Source of the DNA: Anaerolineaceae bacterium
Lineage (GTDB): Bacteria > Chloroflexota > Anaerolineae > Anaerolineales > Anaerolineaceae
Direction: 5' to 3'
Length of the DNA: 64,000 nucleotides
Assembly (NCBI GenBank): GCA_016841445.1
Contig: JAENZD010000001.1
Span: 248,001 to 312,000, forward strand
The notes below the pieces were generated by a model, which was not told where the DNA came from, made no database searches, and saw nothing but the letters and a program-made list of their open reading frames with translations. Positions within the stretch are counted from its first letter, which is position 1, and the number at the start of each line of letters is the position of its first letter. The position numbers and the translations under genes are program-made. Shown piece after piece: positions 25,985-35,100 of this stretch.

Positions 25985-26583
25985 GCGTTTTCTCTTGTTA
26001 ATCTTTCCGAATAAAAACCGGTCAACGCTTCCCTGAGCTGCATTCTTGCTCGCATAAGGCGGACTTTCACGGCGGACTCGGAGATATCGAGTGTTTCTGC
26101 AGTTTCCCGGGTGGATAAGCCCTCTACATCTCGCAAGAGGAAAGTAGCCCGGTTGGCTTCCGAAAGGTGATTGATCGCTTTTTTAATATGGATCCGCGCT
26201 TCGCTGCTCATCAATTCCTTTTCCGGAAGACAGCACCAGTCGATGATCTGCCGGGGGATCACGTCGCCATCATCTTTTTCAATCTCCGCATCAATCTCCG
26301 TAACATGATCTTTCCGCTTCCGCAGCACCATGAGGGACTCGTTGACAGCAATCCGGTAAAGCCAGGTTGATACTTTTGAGCGGCCTTCAAACTTATGAAT
26401 GTTGTTGAAGGCTTTGATGAAGGTCTCCTGCAGGATATCTTCCGCATCCTGGACATTACCGACCATTTTAAGTGCCAGCCGGTAGATCTTCTCTGAGTTC
26501 TGATCGAGGACTTGTGCAAAAGCAGTTTTATCCTTGCGTTTCAGCGCTTCAAGATCGATTTGCGTTGGGTTTTCTTTATTCAT
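25981..26583 (-). CDS. ECF-type RNA polymerase sigma factor
   Basis: 200 residues with sigma region 2 (DAEDILQETFIKAF, about 46-60; STWLYRIAVN) and region 4 (LSTRETAETLDISESAVKVR, about 155-174, HTH). No region 3, as in group 4 sigma factors. It should direct a regulon controlled by the overlapping anti-sigma factor; the zinc anti-sigma and nearby OsmC suggest redox stress, which is inference. tsaD ends 36 bases upstream on the same strand. Confidence 0.93.
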   Translation of the reverse strand: MNKENPTQIDLEALKRKDKTAFAQVLDQNSEKIYRLALKMVGNVQDAEDILQETFIKAFNNIHKFEGRSKVSTWLYRIAVNESLMVLRKRKDHVTEIDAEIEKDDGDVIPRQIIDWCCLPEKELMSSEARIHIKKAINHLSEANRATFLLRDVEGLSTRETAETLDISESAVKVRLMRARMQLREALTGFYSERLTRENA

Positions 26584-26618
26584 TGGATGAGAAAATGCAA
26601 CTTTTGGTTACGTAGTCA

Positions 26619-27647
26619 TCAAGAGAGAGGCCAGGTCGGCAATACATCAAAATCTTGTTTGCTGAAATCGTTTTGGATGTAGTGAAAATATGCAGCCCCT
26701 GCGATCATCGCTGCATTATCCGTGCACAGGTAGAGCGGCGGGATGTGAACCGGCTTTGTACTTTCAGAGAGCATTTTGTCACGCAAGTGTTTATTAGCGG
26801 AAACACCCCCGGCTACAATGATTTCCCGCACATCATGATCATCGGCCGCCGCGATGGTTTTTTCAACAAGGACATCCACCACCGCTGCCTGGAAACTGGC
26901 TGAAAGATCAGCAACCGGCAGCCGGCGTCCCTCTTGCTGGAGGGATTCGATTGTTCGGAGCACTGCTGTTTTGACACCGCTGAATGAAAAGTCCCAGGTG
27001 CCTTCCAAATAAGCACGCGGAAAAGAAAAGGCTGTGGGGCTGCCTGGCTGAGCTGCTTTTTGGATGGATGGCCCGCCAGGATAGGAGAGATCAAGGAGCC
27101 GGGCGACTTTATCAAAGGCTTCTCCAGCTGCATCATCCAGGGTGCCCCCTAGTCGCTCATATTGGAGGTGATCCTTAACCAGGATCAGTTCGCTGTGACC
27201 GCCTGACACCAGCAGTGCCAGCAGCGGAAAGCGCGGTACCTGGTGGGGTGAAGCATCTGCGAGGTACAGCCAGGCTGAATAAATATGGCCTTCAAGATGG
27301 TTGATACCGATCAGGGGCTTACCTGTGGCTAAAGACAAACCTTTGGCCATATTGACCCCCACAACCAGCGAACCGGCTAATCCGGGTCCCTGGGTAACGG
27401 CGATGGCATCTAGATCTTCAATATTGACATGTGCCTGTGCCAGTGCTTTTTCGACGATGGGATAGATCGCTTTGACATGTTCACGTGAAGCCAGTTCCGG
27501 GAAAACACCGCCAAATTCTGCATGCATATCCACCTGGCTGGCAACAACATTAGACAGGATCAGGCGACTGTCGCTGACAACCGAGGCTGCTGTCTCGTCG
27601 CATGAGGATTCAATACCTAGAATTCTTACAGTTGGTTGGGTCATCAT
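26619..27647 (-). CDS. tsaD: tRNA N6-threonylcarbamoyladenosine transferase TsaD
   Basis: Transfers the threonylcarbamoyl group from the TsaC product to A37 of ANN-decoding tRNAs. ASKHA-fold protein of 342 residues with the family start ILGIESSCDETAASVV (about 9-24), the metal motif HLEGHIYSAWL (about 118-128, HxxxH), LLVSGGHSELI and GGVSANKHLR. Either ATG 27647 or the adjacent ATG 27644 may be used; AAGGTGA lies just before. The partner tsaC is also in this window at 45.9-46.5 kb. Confidence 0.97.
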   Translation of the reverse strand: MMTQPTVRILGIESSCDETAASVVSDSRLILSNVVASQVDMHAEFGGVFPELASREHVKAIYPIVEKALAQAHVNIEDLDAIAVTQGPGLAGSLVVGVNMAKGLSLATGKPLIGINHLEGHIYSAWLYLADASPHQVPRFPLLALLVSGGHSELILVKDHLQYERLGGTLDDAAGEAFDKVARLLDLSYPGGPSIQKAAQPGSPTAFSFPRAYLEGTWDFSFSGVKTAVLRTIESLQQEGRRLPVADLSASFQAAVVDVLVEKTIAAADDHDVREIIVAGGVSANKHLRDKMLSESTKPVHIPPLYLCTDNAAMIAGAAYFHYIQNDFSKQDFDVLPTWPLS

Positions 27648-27659
27648 TCACCTTCGCTT

Positions 27660-28892
27660 TCATTTCATGGGCAGAACGAGGTTCATTGGGTAATCCACGA
27701 ACTTCCCGAACTTGCCGTCATGTGTGACGTAATAGGTATCTTCCAAACGAACGCCCATGCCTTTGTCTGGATAATACAGCCCGGGTTCGATCGTAAATAC
27801 GGAGCCCGGGACCAGGCTGTTGGTGGGATCATCGGCACGGCTAAACCATGGTTTTTCATGGACGTTCAAGCCCAGGCCGTGCCCCAGGGAATGGACATAG
27901 CCTTCTTCTGTTCCCGGATTTTTCCTGGGAGTTTGGTGTCCCAGGTCTTCAAATAACTCGCATGTGCGGTTTTGGAAGTGAGCTGCGTTTTTCCCGGCCT
28001 CCAGTTCAGAGACGACCTGGTGATACACGCCCTTCACCGATTCGTATAGCTGAATGGCTTCGTCCGGTGCGTAACCCAGGCACCAGGTGCGGGTGAAATC
28101 ATAAAAATAGCCGCCGCCTTTTTCACATGGGAAGATGTCAAACACAATGGTTTGGCCTAATCGGAGTGCATCTGTCGGTGTTCCACTGCTGTGCGGAACA
28201 CCTGCATCCCTGCCGATGGCAAAAATGGTATCTTCGGGGTTTTCTGCCCCTGATTCCGCCAACCAAAGGTTGATCTTCCCTTTGACATCACCGATCAAGA
28301 GGGGGGTACCGTCAGGTTTCATGAGGATTTCATCCTCGACAGCATGCCCCGTCAGAAACGCTGCAACCCGTGAGACAACAGTAGTGACGACTTTTCCCAT
28401 GGCCCGGATGCGCTCGATCTCATCTACATCCTTGGTTGCCATGGCTTGCAGCAGGACGGCATCGTTGATATCACCCTCAAAGCTTAACCCAGGCAGCATC
28501 TCCTCCAATTTCTTGAGGATCGAATAGAATTTCCCGACCTGAGTTCTGCCATATACCAGGACTTTTCCCGAGGTCAGGCCGATTTCTTCCAAAATATATT
28601 TATTAAGCAAAGCGCTTGCAACCAGGTGATCGCCTTCGGCAAACGCAAGCCGTTCTTTGAGTGGAAACTTACTAAAATTGAGGGTTTTCAAGCCCGTGCG
28701 GGCTGCTTCATCTCGTTCCATGGGAGCATGGCATAACACCGGTTCTTCACCAACTTTCTTGAACACATCCGCGGCTGTCATATGACCCCCGCCTGTCAGG
28801 TACACCACAGCAGGGTTATGCTGCGCTGGACCAGTCGCCCATAAAGCGTCAGCATGGTCGTCTCTAAGGAGTTGATCAAGATCAGATTTCAT
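27660..28892 (-). CDS. M24-family metallopeptidase (Xaa-Pro peptidase-like)
   Basis: Pita-bread fold peptidase of 410 residues with an N-terminal creatinase-like domain and a C-terminal catalytic domain. Dinuclear metal ligands are visible: VFDIFP and YDFTRTW (two Asp), SLGHGLGLNVHE (His), FTIEPGLY (Glu) and VRLEDTY (Glu). It probably removes N-terminal residues ahead of proline. It stops 12 bases before tsaD and is likely co-transcribed with it; selA lies 56 bases upstream. Confidence 0.9.
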   Translation of the reverse strand: MKSDLDQLLRDDHADALWATGPAQHNPAVVYLTGGGHMTAADVFKKVGEEPVLCHAPMERDEAARTGLKTLNFSKFPLKERLAFAEGDHLVASALLNKYILEEIGLTSGKVLVYGRTQVGKFYSILKKLEEMLPGLSFEGDINDAVLLQAMATKDVDEIERIRAMGKVVTTVVSRVAAFLTGHAVEDEILMKPDGTPLLIGDVKGKINLWLAESGAENPEDTIFAIGRDAGVPHSSGTPTDALRLGQTIVFDIFPCEKGGGYFYDFTRTWCLGYAPDEAIQLYESVKGVYHQVVSELEAGKNAAHFQNRTCELFEDLGHQTPRKNPGTEEGYVHSLGHGLGLNVHEKPWFSRADDPTNSLVPGSVFTIEPGLYYPDKGMGVRLEDTYYVTHDGKFGKFVDYPMNLVLPMK

Positions 28893-28948
28893 AAACGGAT
28901 TTCCTCAGTTATCATATAATTTCAAATCAAAATTGGTCGGTCTTTATT

Positions 28949-30316
28949 TCAGGCTTTGTTTTTCTCAAAGAGATTTGCCAGGCCGCGCAGTAGAGCGGCT
29001 TCTTGCTCCGGGAGCACTGTCCGGGGGTCGAGCAACACCCGGTCTTCTTCAATTCGGGCAATAATGGGGGGATTGGACTGCCTTAATGCTTTCAAAAAAG
29101 CATCCGGTTTTTCAGCCTGCAATGCCAGTAAATAGGTGGGCATTTCTTCTGTGGGAAGACTGCCCCCGCCGACAGTTGAAAATCCCTGGATAACGTCCCC
29201 GTGCCCAAGATACTCCCGCCAATTTTCAGCGCTGGTCTTGATGGATTCGATATCCCGGCTGATCATCTGCCAGATCGGGATTTTGTTTTCGGCTTCATTT
29301 TTCAAATAATGCAGCAAGGTAGCGGTTACACCTGAAAGGGTCAATTTGTCTGGCCTGAGGGCACGTGCTAGGGGGTGTGTGCGGATGGGTTTCAGCAGGC
29401 TTTCCTTACCGATGATGATCCCTGCCTGTGGGCCGCCCAAAAGTTTGTCGCCGGAGAAACAAACCAGGTCGCAGCCTGAAGCCAGCGATTCCTGGATCGT
29501 GGGCTCATGGGCTAGGCCGTAGTCGTCTGTGTTCAAAAAAGCACCGGAGCCCAGGTCGTGTACCAGGGGGACGTTATACCGGTGAGCGATCTCAGCTATT
29601 TCTTCAAGATTGGGTTCGCTGTGAAACCCGATCAGCTTGAAGTTGGAATGATGCGCGATCAGCACCAGTGCGATCTCTTTTTCTGCCAGGGCATTCTCAA
29701 AATCATAGCTGTGAACCCGGTTGGTGGTGCCAATCTCAACCAGGTTAGCACCGGATTGGCGCATTACATCGGGAATTCGGAAACCACCGCCTATTTCAAC
29801 CAGCTGCGTGCGGGAAACCAGCACATTTTTATTGGAAGCCAGGGCCGAAAGGGTTAACAGGACTGCTCCGGCATTGTTATTAACGATGAAGCCGCCTTCT
29901 ACCCCCGTCAGCAGTTTGAGCAGGTCAGCTGCATGCACATCGCGCTTCCCCCGTTTGCCTGTCTCGAGGTTGAATTCCAAATTGGAGTACCCGGTCACTG
30001 TTTTGAAGATCGCGTCCCGGGTCGCTTTGCTGAGGGGTGCACGGCCGAGGTTGGTGTGCAGTACCACGCCGGTCGCGTTGATCAGGGGCACAAGGGTTGG
30101 CTCAAGCCAGGATTCAAGCTGAGCACGAACACTGCGAATAATGTTGCTTGTGGTAGGCAATGATTGGTTTTCTTTGAGCATGGATTGGCGATAGCCGTCC
30201 AGTACCTGGCGCAGCGCGTTCAGGGTCAGGGGACGTCCATAGGCATGGATGACTTCCTGGATTTTCGGATCCTGAAGAATTCGATCGATCGAAGGTAGTT
30301 GGCTCAGATCAGGCAT
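28949..30316 (-). CDS. selA: L-seryl-tRNA(Sec) selenium transferase SelA
   Basis: PLP enzyme converting Ser-tRNA(Sec) to Sec-tRNA(Sec) with selenophosphate. The 455-residue protein has the SelA N-terminal domain (LPSIDRILQDPKIQEVIHAY), NATGVVLHTNLGRAPLS, and the PLP lysine in CFSGDKLLGGPQAG at about residue 291. Full length, no disruption. selB, selD and tRNA-Sec are not in the window, and no neighbour shows an obvious in-frame Sec codon. The gene before it on the strand is a small membrane protein. Confidence 0.95.
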   Translation of the reverse strand: MPDLSQLPSIDRILQDPKIQEVIHAYGRPLTLNALRQVLDGYRQSMLKENQSLPTTSNIIRSVRAQLESWLEPTLVPLINATGVVLHTNLGRAPLSKATRDAIFKTVTGYSNLEFNLETGKRGKRDVHAADLLKLLTGVEGGFIVNNNAGAVLLTLSALASNKNVLVSRTQLVEIGGGFRIPDVMRQSGANLVEIGTTNRVHSYDFENALAEKEIALVLIAHHSNFKLIGFHSEPNLEEIAEIAHRYNVPLVHDLGSGAFLNTDDYGLAHEPTIQESLASGCDLVCFSGDKLLGGPQAGIIIGKESLLKPIRTHPLARALRPDKLTLSGVTATLLHYLKNEAENKIPIWQMISRDIESIKTSAENWREYLGHGDVIQGFSTVGGGSLPTEEMPTYLLALQAEKPDAFLKALRQSNPPIIARIEEDRVLLDPRTVLPEQEAALLRGLANLFEKNKA

Positions 30317-30336
30317 GGTTTCTATTGATGCTCATG

Positions 30337-30741
30337 TTAGGATTCTTGTTTGGGATTCCACCTGCTGCGCTCAAACAGGCGCAAGAGGAATTCGATCAGC
30401 ACAAACACACCCGCCAGGATCAGTGCTAAACCAGGGGAGAGGACACGCCCAAGCTGGAGCCAGGCCACGGTGCTGCCGAATACGCCCACCCACAAAGCCT
30501 GGCGGAGGATGACCATTCCTTCCACCGGCGGATTGCTCGGGAATCTTAAATTAAGATAATAAGTGATGGGAATGGCAGGCCCGGTCAATGCCAGGACACC
30601 AAAAAAGAAGAACAGCCACCTGGGACCGAGGTTTGGCAGGGTGCCCTGGATGATGATCAACAAGCCAACCCAGCCTGTGATTGTTAAGATCAGTGCGAGG
30701 GGCAGGTACGTGCGAATGAACTTAAAAAGATTAGGTTTCAT
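30337..30741 (-). CDS. Four-helix membrane protein of unknown function, 134 aa
   Basis: Four hydrophobic segments (about 11-31, 41-60, 78-98 and 101-118) with short loops, a basic N-terminus (MKPNLFKFIRTY) and a basic C-terminus (RLFERSRWNPKQES), so both ends probably face the cytoplasm. No known motif. It lies 20 bases before selA and may be co-transcribed with it. Confidence 0.7.
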   Translation of the reverse strand: MKPNLFKFIRTYLPLALILTITGWVGLLIIIQGTLPNLGPRWLFFFFGVLALTGPAIPITYYLNLRFPSNPPVEGMVILRQALWVGVFGSTVAWLQLGRVLSPGLALILAGVFVLIEFLLRLFERSRWNPKQES

Positions 30742-30812
30742 CTGATTATTTCCTCAATAATTATTGTAACATCTAAATCTCACGGTGGGATATTTGATTT
30801 TAATGTATATGA

Positions 30813-30997
30813 AACCCTCACCTCAACCATCTCCCGCTGGAAAAGCTTTCTTAACCTTTACACTTTACTATTTTAGCATGGGGCCAATCACTTCGAGGGA
30901 GAGGGGTTCAGACCCATTATTCGATGCCAATCAAAGCTGCAAGAATATTAGGAAAACCCTCTCCCTTTCAAAAAGGGAGAGGGCAAGGGTGAGGGTT
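30813..30997. repeat. MITE-like dispersed repeat (copy 2), 185 bp
   Basis: Bounded by 10-bp terminal inverted repeats AACCCTCACC and GGTGAGGGTT. Inner arms CTCTCCCTTT/AAAGGGAGAG near the right end form a hairpin. The inner TTTACACTTT matches, inverted, the GTGTAAAG of the copies near 61.6 and 61.9 kb. It fills most of the 356-base gap 30742-31097, and no gene is seen there. Confidence 0.7.
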
Positions 30998-31097
30998 CCG
31001 AATTATTTCCTTAAGGTTTATTTTGCATCGTTCCACTTTCTTCTTTAGTGATTGAAAATAAAGTAAAATCTATTGAAATAAGAACCAGGAGATTTAA

Positions 31098-31937
31098 ATG
31101 GCAGCAGGACACATTGCGGTCGATATTGGTATGACGAATATTGACCTGATCGTCGAATTAAAATCCGGTCTTTGGATGGAAATATTGAGCAATAAAGAGA
31201 AGACCGCAGAGGATCAGCTTAAGCAGGCTTTGTCACACATTGATGAGCATCACGCCAAAGGGATGACGATCGGCGTGACGGGTGGGCGCTATCGTGATTT
31301 GCCTGATGAGCTGGATGGCTACAAAATTCTCAAAGTCGATGAGATGCAGGCTCTAGGCCTGGGAGGATTAGCCTTGTCCAAACTCGATTCGGGGCTGGTC
31401 GTCAGTGCCGGTACAGGTGCGGCGATGGTGGCTGCAGGACCTGAAGGGATCGAGCACGTCACCGGATCTGCTGTTGGGGGCGGTACACTTTTAGGCCTTT
31501 CGAAGCTCATCCTCGGGACGGATGATATCTATGAAATTGATGCGCTGGCAATGAAAGGGGATGCCGCAGCAGTTGATATCATGCTGACTGAAGCCGTGGG
31601 TGGTGAGGTTGGACGCCTGCCGGCGAATGCCAATGCGGTCAACCTGGGTAAGTTGGACCGGGAAGAAAGCTTTACGCGTCAGAATTTAGCCGCTGGACTT
31701 GTGCGGTTGGTTGCCCAGGTGATCTCCGTGATCGCCATTAACGCTGCAAGTGCATCCAGCATGGAAAATATCATCATGGTCGGCCATCTGATGGACCTCA
31801 AATCCATTCAAAAAGAGGTCTGCCTTGTCGGAGAATTTTATCAGCGATCATTTGTTATTCCTGAAAACCCGGGTTTTGGCACGGCAATGGGCGTGTTGGT
31901 GGCATTGAGAGAAATGAACAATAAAGAAATTCGGTAA
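31098..31937 (+). CDS. Type II-like pantothenate kinase
   Basis: ASKHA-fold kinase of 279 residues: phosphate-1 loop AVDIGMTNIDLIV (about 7-19), VSAGTGAAMV (about 96-105) and GSAVGGGTLLGLSKLILG (about 122-139), the hallmark of PanK-II/Fumble-type enzymes. It would catalyse the first step of CoA synthesis and is expected to resist CoA feedback. SD AGGAG at 31087-31091. It ends 48 bases before the SAM riboswitch aptamer and is not controlled by it. Confidence 0.85.
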   Translation: MAAGHIAVDIGMTNIDLIVELKSGLWMEILSNKEKTAEDQLKQALSHIDEHHAKGMTIGVTGGRYRDLPDELDGYKILKVDEMQALGLGGLALSKLDSGLVVSAGTGAAMVAAGPEGIEHVTGSAVGGGTLLGLSKLILGTDDIYEIDALAMKGDAAAVDIMLTEAVGGEVGRLPANANAVNLGKLDREESFTRQNLAAGLVRLVAQVISVIAINAASASSMENIIMVGHLMDLKSIQKEVCLVGEFYQRSFVIPENPGFGTAMGVLVALREMNNKEIR

Positions 31938-31939
31938 AA

Positions 31940-31968
31940 TTGACTTTAGTGGTCGAATGTGATAGACT
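31940..31968 (+). promoter_or_regulatory. Promoter of the SAM-I riboswitch/metH transcript
   Basis: -35 TTGACT (31940-31945), 17-bp spacer, -10 TAGACT (31963-31968). The expected start near 31975 is just before the aptamer. Confidence 0.6.
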
Positions 31969-31984
31969 TTGTCTAATTGGAAGA

Positions 31985-32149
31985 CTCATCAAGAGAGGTG
32001 GAGGGAACGGCCCGTTGAAACCTCGGCAACCACGATATACAATCGCAGGTGCTAATTCCGGCAGACCCGAAAAGCAGGTGATCTGGAAGATGAGGTGAAG
32101 GTCCCCAAAGGGTTCTGACGCCTCTCAAAATCGAGAGGCATTTCTTTTA
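31985..32149 (+). promoter_or_regulatory. SAM-I (S-box) riboswitch controlling metH
   Basis: The aptamer spans 31985-32094. P1 is CTCATC (31985-31990) with GATGAG (32089-32094). S-box consensus blocks are in order: AAGAGAGGTGGAGGGAACGG, GGCCCGTTGAAACC, CGGCAACC, AGGTGCTAATTCC and GAAGATGAG. The expression platform can be read directly: GAGGTG (32092-32097) can pair with CGCCTC (32119-32124) as an antiterminator that uses the 3' side of P1; otherwise GCCTCTC/GAGAGGC forms a terminator. So SAM binding should stabilise P1, free the terminator and switch metH off. Confidence 0.95.
32120..32149 (+). terminator. Riboswitch-controlled terminator
   Basis: GCCTCTC (32120-32126) and GAGAGGC (32133-32139) pair around AAAATC, followed by ATTTCTTTTA. 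It lies 41 bases before metH. Confidence 0.85.
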
Positions 32150-32190
32150 TAGAAAGCATGATCCTTGGGTGAGTTTGGAAGGAAAGTAAA

Positions 32191-35100
32191 ATGGCATCTG
32201 GTTCTAAAAAAATTACAAACCGGCGTTACCTGGACGCATTGGATCAGCGTGTGCTGCTGTTTGATGGCGCAATGGGGACCAACCTTGACCGCCAGAACCT
32301 GACCCCTGAGCATTTTGGTGGTGAAAAAACAGCCGGATGCAATGATATCCTGGTGATCACCTATCCGCAAGCTGTAGAAAAAGTCCACCGCGCCTTCCTG
32401 GAGGCTGGTGCGGATGTGATCGAAACCGATTCGTTCCGCTCGAACCGCATTACCCTTACAGAATTTGGGCTGGGTGACCGTGTTTTGGAGATCAACCGGG
32501 CTGCGGCTGCGCTGGCAAGGCGCATTGCCGATGAATACTCAACACCAGAAAAGCCGCGGTTTGTTGCCGGTTCGATGGGCCCCAGCGGCAAATTGATCTC
32601 TGCTGAAGATCCTGAAATGTCGAATATCAGTTTTGATGACCTGGCGGATGTTTTCCGGGAGCAGGCGGTTGGCTTGATCGAAGGTGGGGCTGACCTGCTG
32701 CTGATCGAAACCTCGCAGGATATCCTGGAAGTTAAAGCGGTGATTGACGGCATTAAGGCTGCTTTCGAAGAGACAGGTGTCGTCATTCCTATCCAGGCCC
32801 AGGTGACTTTGGATACAACCGGACGCATGCTGTTGGGCACAGATATCGCTGCTGCCAGGGCTATCCTGGAAGATATGGAGATTGATGTCATCGGTTTGAA
32901 CTGCTCTACGGGGCCGGATTATATGCGTGAGCCGATCCGCTATCTGACCGAGAACGCCGCTGTGCCTGTTTCCTGCATCCCAAACGCAGGGCTGCCCCTG
33001 AACGTGGATGGCGAAGCAGTATACCCAATGAAGCCGGAGCCTTTTGCCGAACTCATTTTGGAATTTGTGAACGACTATGGCGTGCGTGTCGTCGGTGGCT
33101 GCTGCGGCACCCGTGAAGAACATATTCAATTGATCAGTGAGGGGTTGGACCGCCAACGCGCTAAGCCGCCTGAACCGGATCAAACCCCAATGCTGGCTTC
33201 CCCTGTCCAGGCAGTCACGATGGAACAAACGCCGCCGCCTTTCTTGATTGGCGAAAGGCTCAACACCCAGGGGTCAAGGAAATTCAAACGCCTGGTTATG
33301 GCTGAGGATTATGACGCCATTGTTGAATTGGCACGCGGGCAGGTTGAAAGCGGTGCCCATGGATTGGATTTATGTGTGGCTCTGACGGAACGAGCCGATG
33401 AAGAGCAGTTGATGGCAAAAGTTGTCAAGAAACTTACCAATGCCGTCCCGGTTCCGTTGGTGATCGACAGCACCGAAATTGATGTGATTGAAACCGCACT
33501 CAAAACAAATCCTGGACGGAGTTTGATCAATTCCACCCACTTGGAATCAGGTCCCGAAAAGGCTGGCCAGATTTTTTCCCTGGCTAAGCGCTTCAATGCG
33601 GCAGTGATCGTCCTGACCATTGATGAGGAGGGCATGGCTAAGACTGCGGAGCGTAAGTTTGAGGTGGCTGAACGCATTTATGATCTGGCTGTTAACCAAC
33701 ACGGGCTTAAACCGGAAGATTTGGTATACGATGCGCTGACTTTCACGCTGGCTACCGGCGATCCGGATCTGGCTAACTCAGCCAAAGACACCCTTGAGGG
33801 GATTCGGAAGATCAAACAGCTTTTGCCGGGTGTTTTGACCTCCCTGGGTGTGAGCAATGTCTCATTTGGTTTATCGCGACCAGCCAGGGCAGTGTTGAAC
33901 AGCGTGATGCTTTATCATGCTGTTGAATCGGGATTGGATATGGCGATCGTCAACCCGGCTCACATCAAACCGTATGCCGAAATTGGCGAAAAAGAACGTC
34001 GAATGGCTGAGAATTTGATCTTTAATAAAACGGATGATGCTCTCCCTGAACTGATCGCTTATTTCGAAACGGTTAAGGATGGTGATGAAGGCGATGGGGA
34101 TGCCGGGGTTGATCTTGAATCAATGTCCCCGGAAGAGCGTTTGCACTGGCGTATCCTGCACCGCCATAAAAGTGATGTGGAAGCGGATATTGATCTCATC
34201 CTTAACCAGGATCCGGAGAAACCTAAAGCAGTAACCGCGGTAAAGGTGCTTAATGAAGTACTCCTGCCGGCAATGAAAGATGTGGGTGACAAGTTTGGTG
34301 CGGGGGAGTTGATTCTGCCGTTCGTTTTGCAAAGTGCTGAAGTGATGAAGGTCGCTGTGGGCTACCTGGAAAACTTCCTTGAGAAAAAGGAAGGATCAAC
34401 CAAAGGCAAGCTCGTTCTTGCGACTGTTTACGGGGACGTACACGATATCGGCAAGAACCTTGTGAAAACGATACTCTCGAATAACGGGTATACCGTCGTT
34501 GACCTGGGTAAACAGGTGCCTGCGGAAACGATTATTACCCGAGCGGTACAGGAAGAAGCAGATGCGATTGGCTTGAGTGCACTCCTGGTCAGCACCAGCA
34601 AGCAGATGCCCCTGATCATTAATGAACTGGACCGGCGAGGATTGTCTTTCCCGGTACTTATCGGTGGGGCAGCGATCAACCCAGCCTTTGGCAAGCGGAT
34701 CTTGCTGACTAAGCAAGGACATTACTATGAACCGGGTGTGTTTTACTGTAAGGATGCCTTTGAAGGGCTTTCCACAATGGATTCGTTGATGAACCCGGAA
34801 AAACGGGGAGCATTGGTTGAATCCATTCAAAAGAAAGCGGATTTCGAATTGGGCCGTGAGCTTGCTGTTCGGCGGCCTCGACCTGCAAGCCGGAAAACTC
34901 GCAGTGCTTCAATCTTAACGGAATTACCGAAAGCACCGCATTGGGGAGCCAGGGTGGTGGGTCACATGCCGTTACCAATGGTTGCTGAGCACCTTTCGAT
35001 CAATGAGCTGTACCGTTTATCATGGGGAGCGAAGAATACCCATGGTGCGGAATGGGAGAAATTGAAAGTGGAATTTGACGCCCGCTTAGCGCGGATGCGT

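Noticed and set aside
28949-30316. Selenoprotein with an in-frame UGA near selA
   Set aside because: No neighbouring gene needs a UGA readthrough to reach family length; the OsmC and M24 genes have normal Cys or metal residues.
32361-33228. Minus-strand ORFs of 176 and 229 residues inside metH
   Set aside because: Antisense shadows of a strongly conserved domain; no SD and composition typical of reverse frames.
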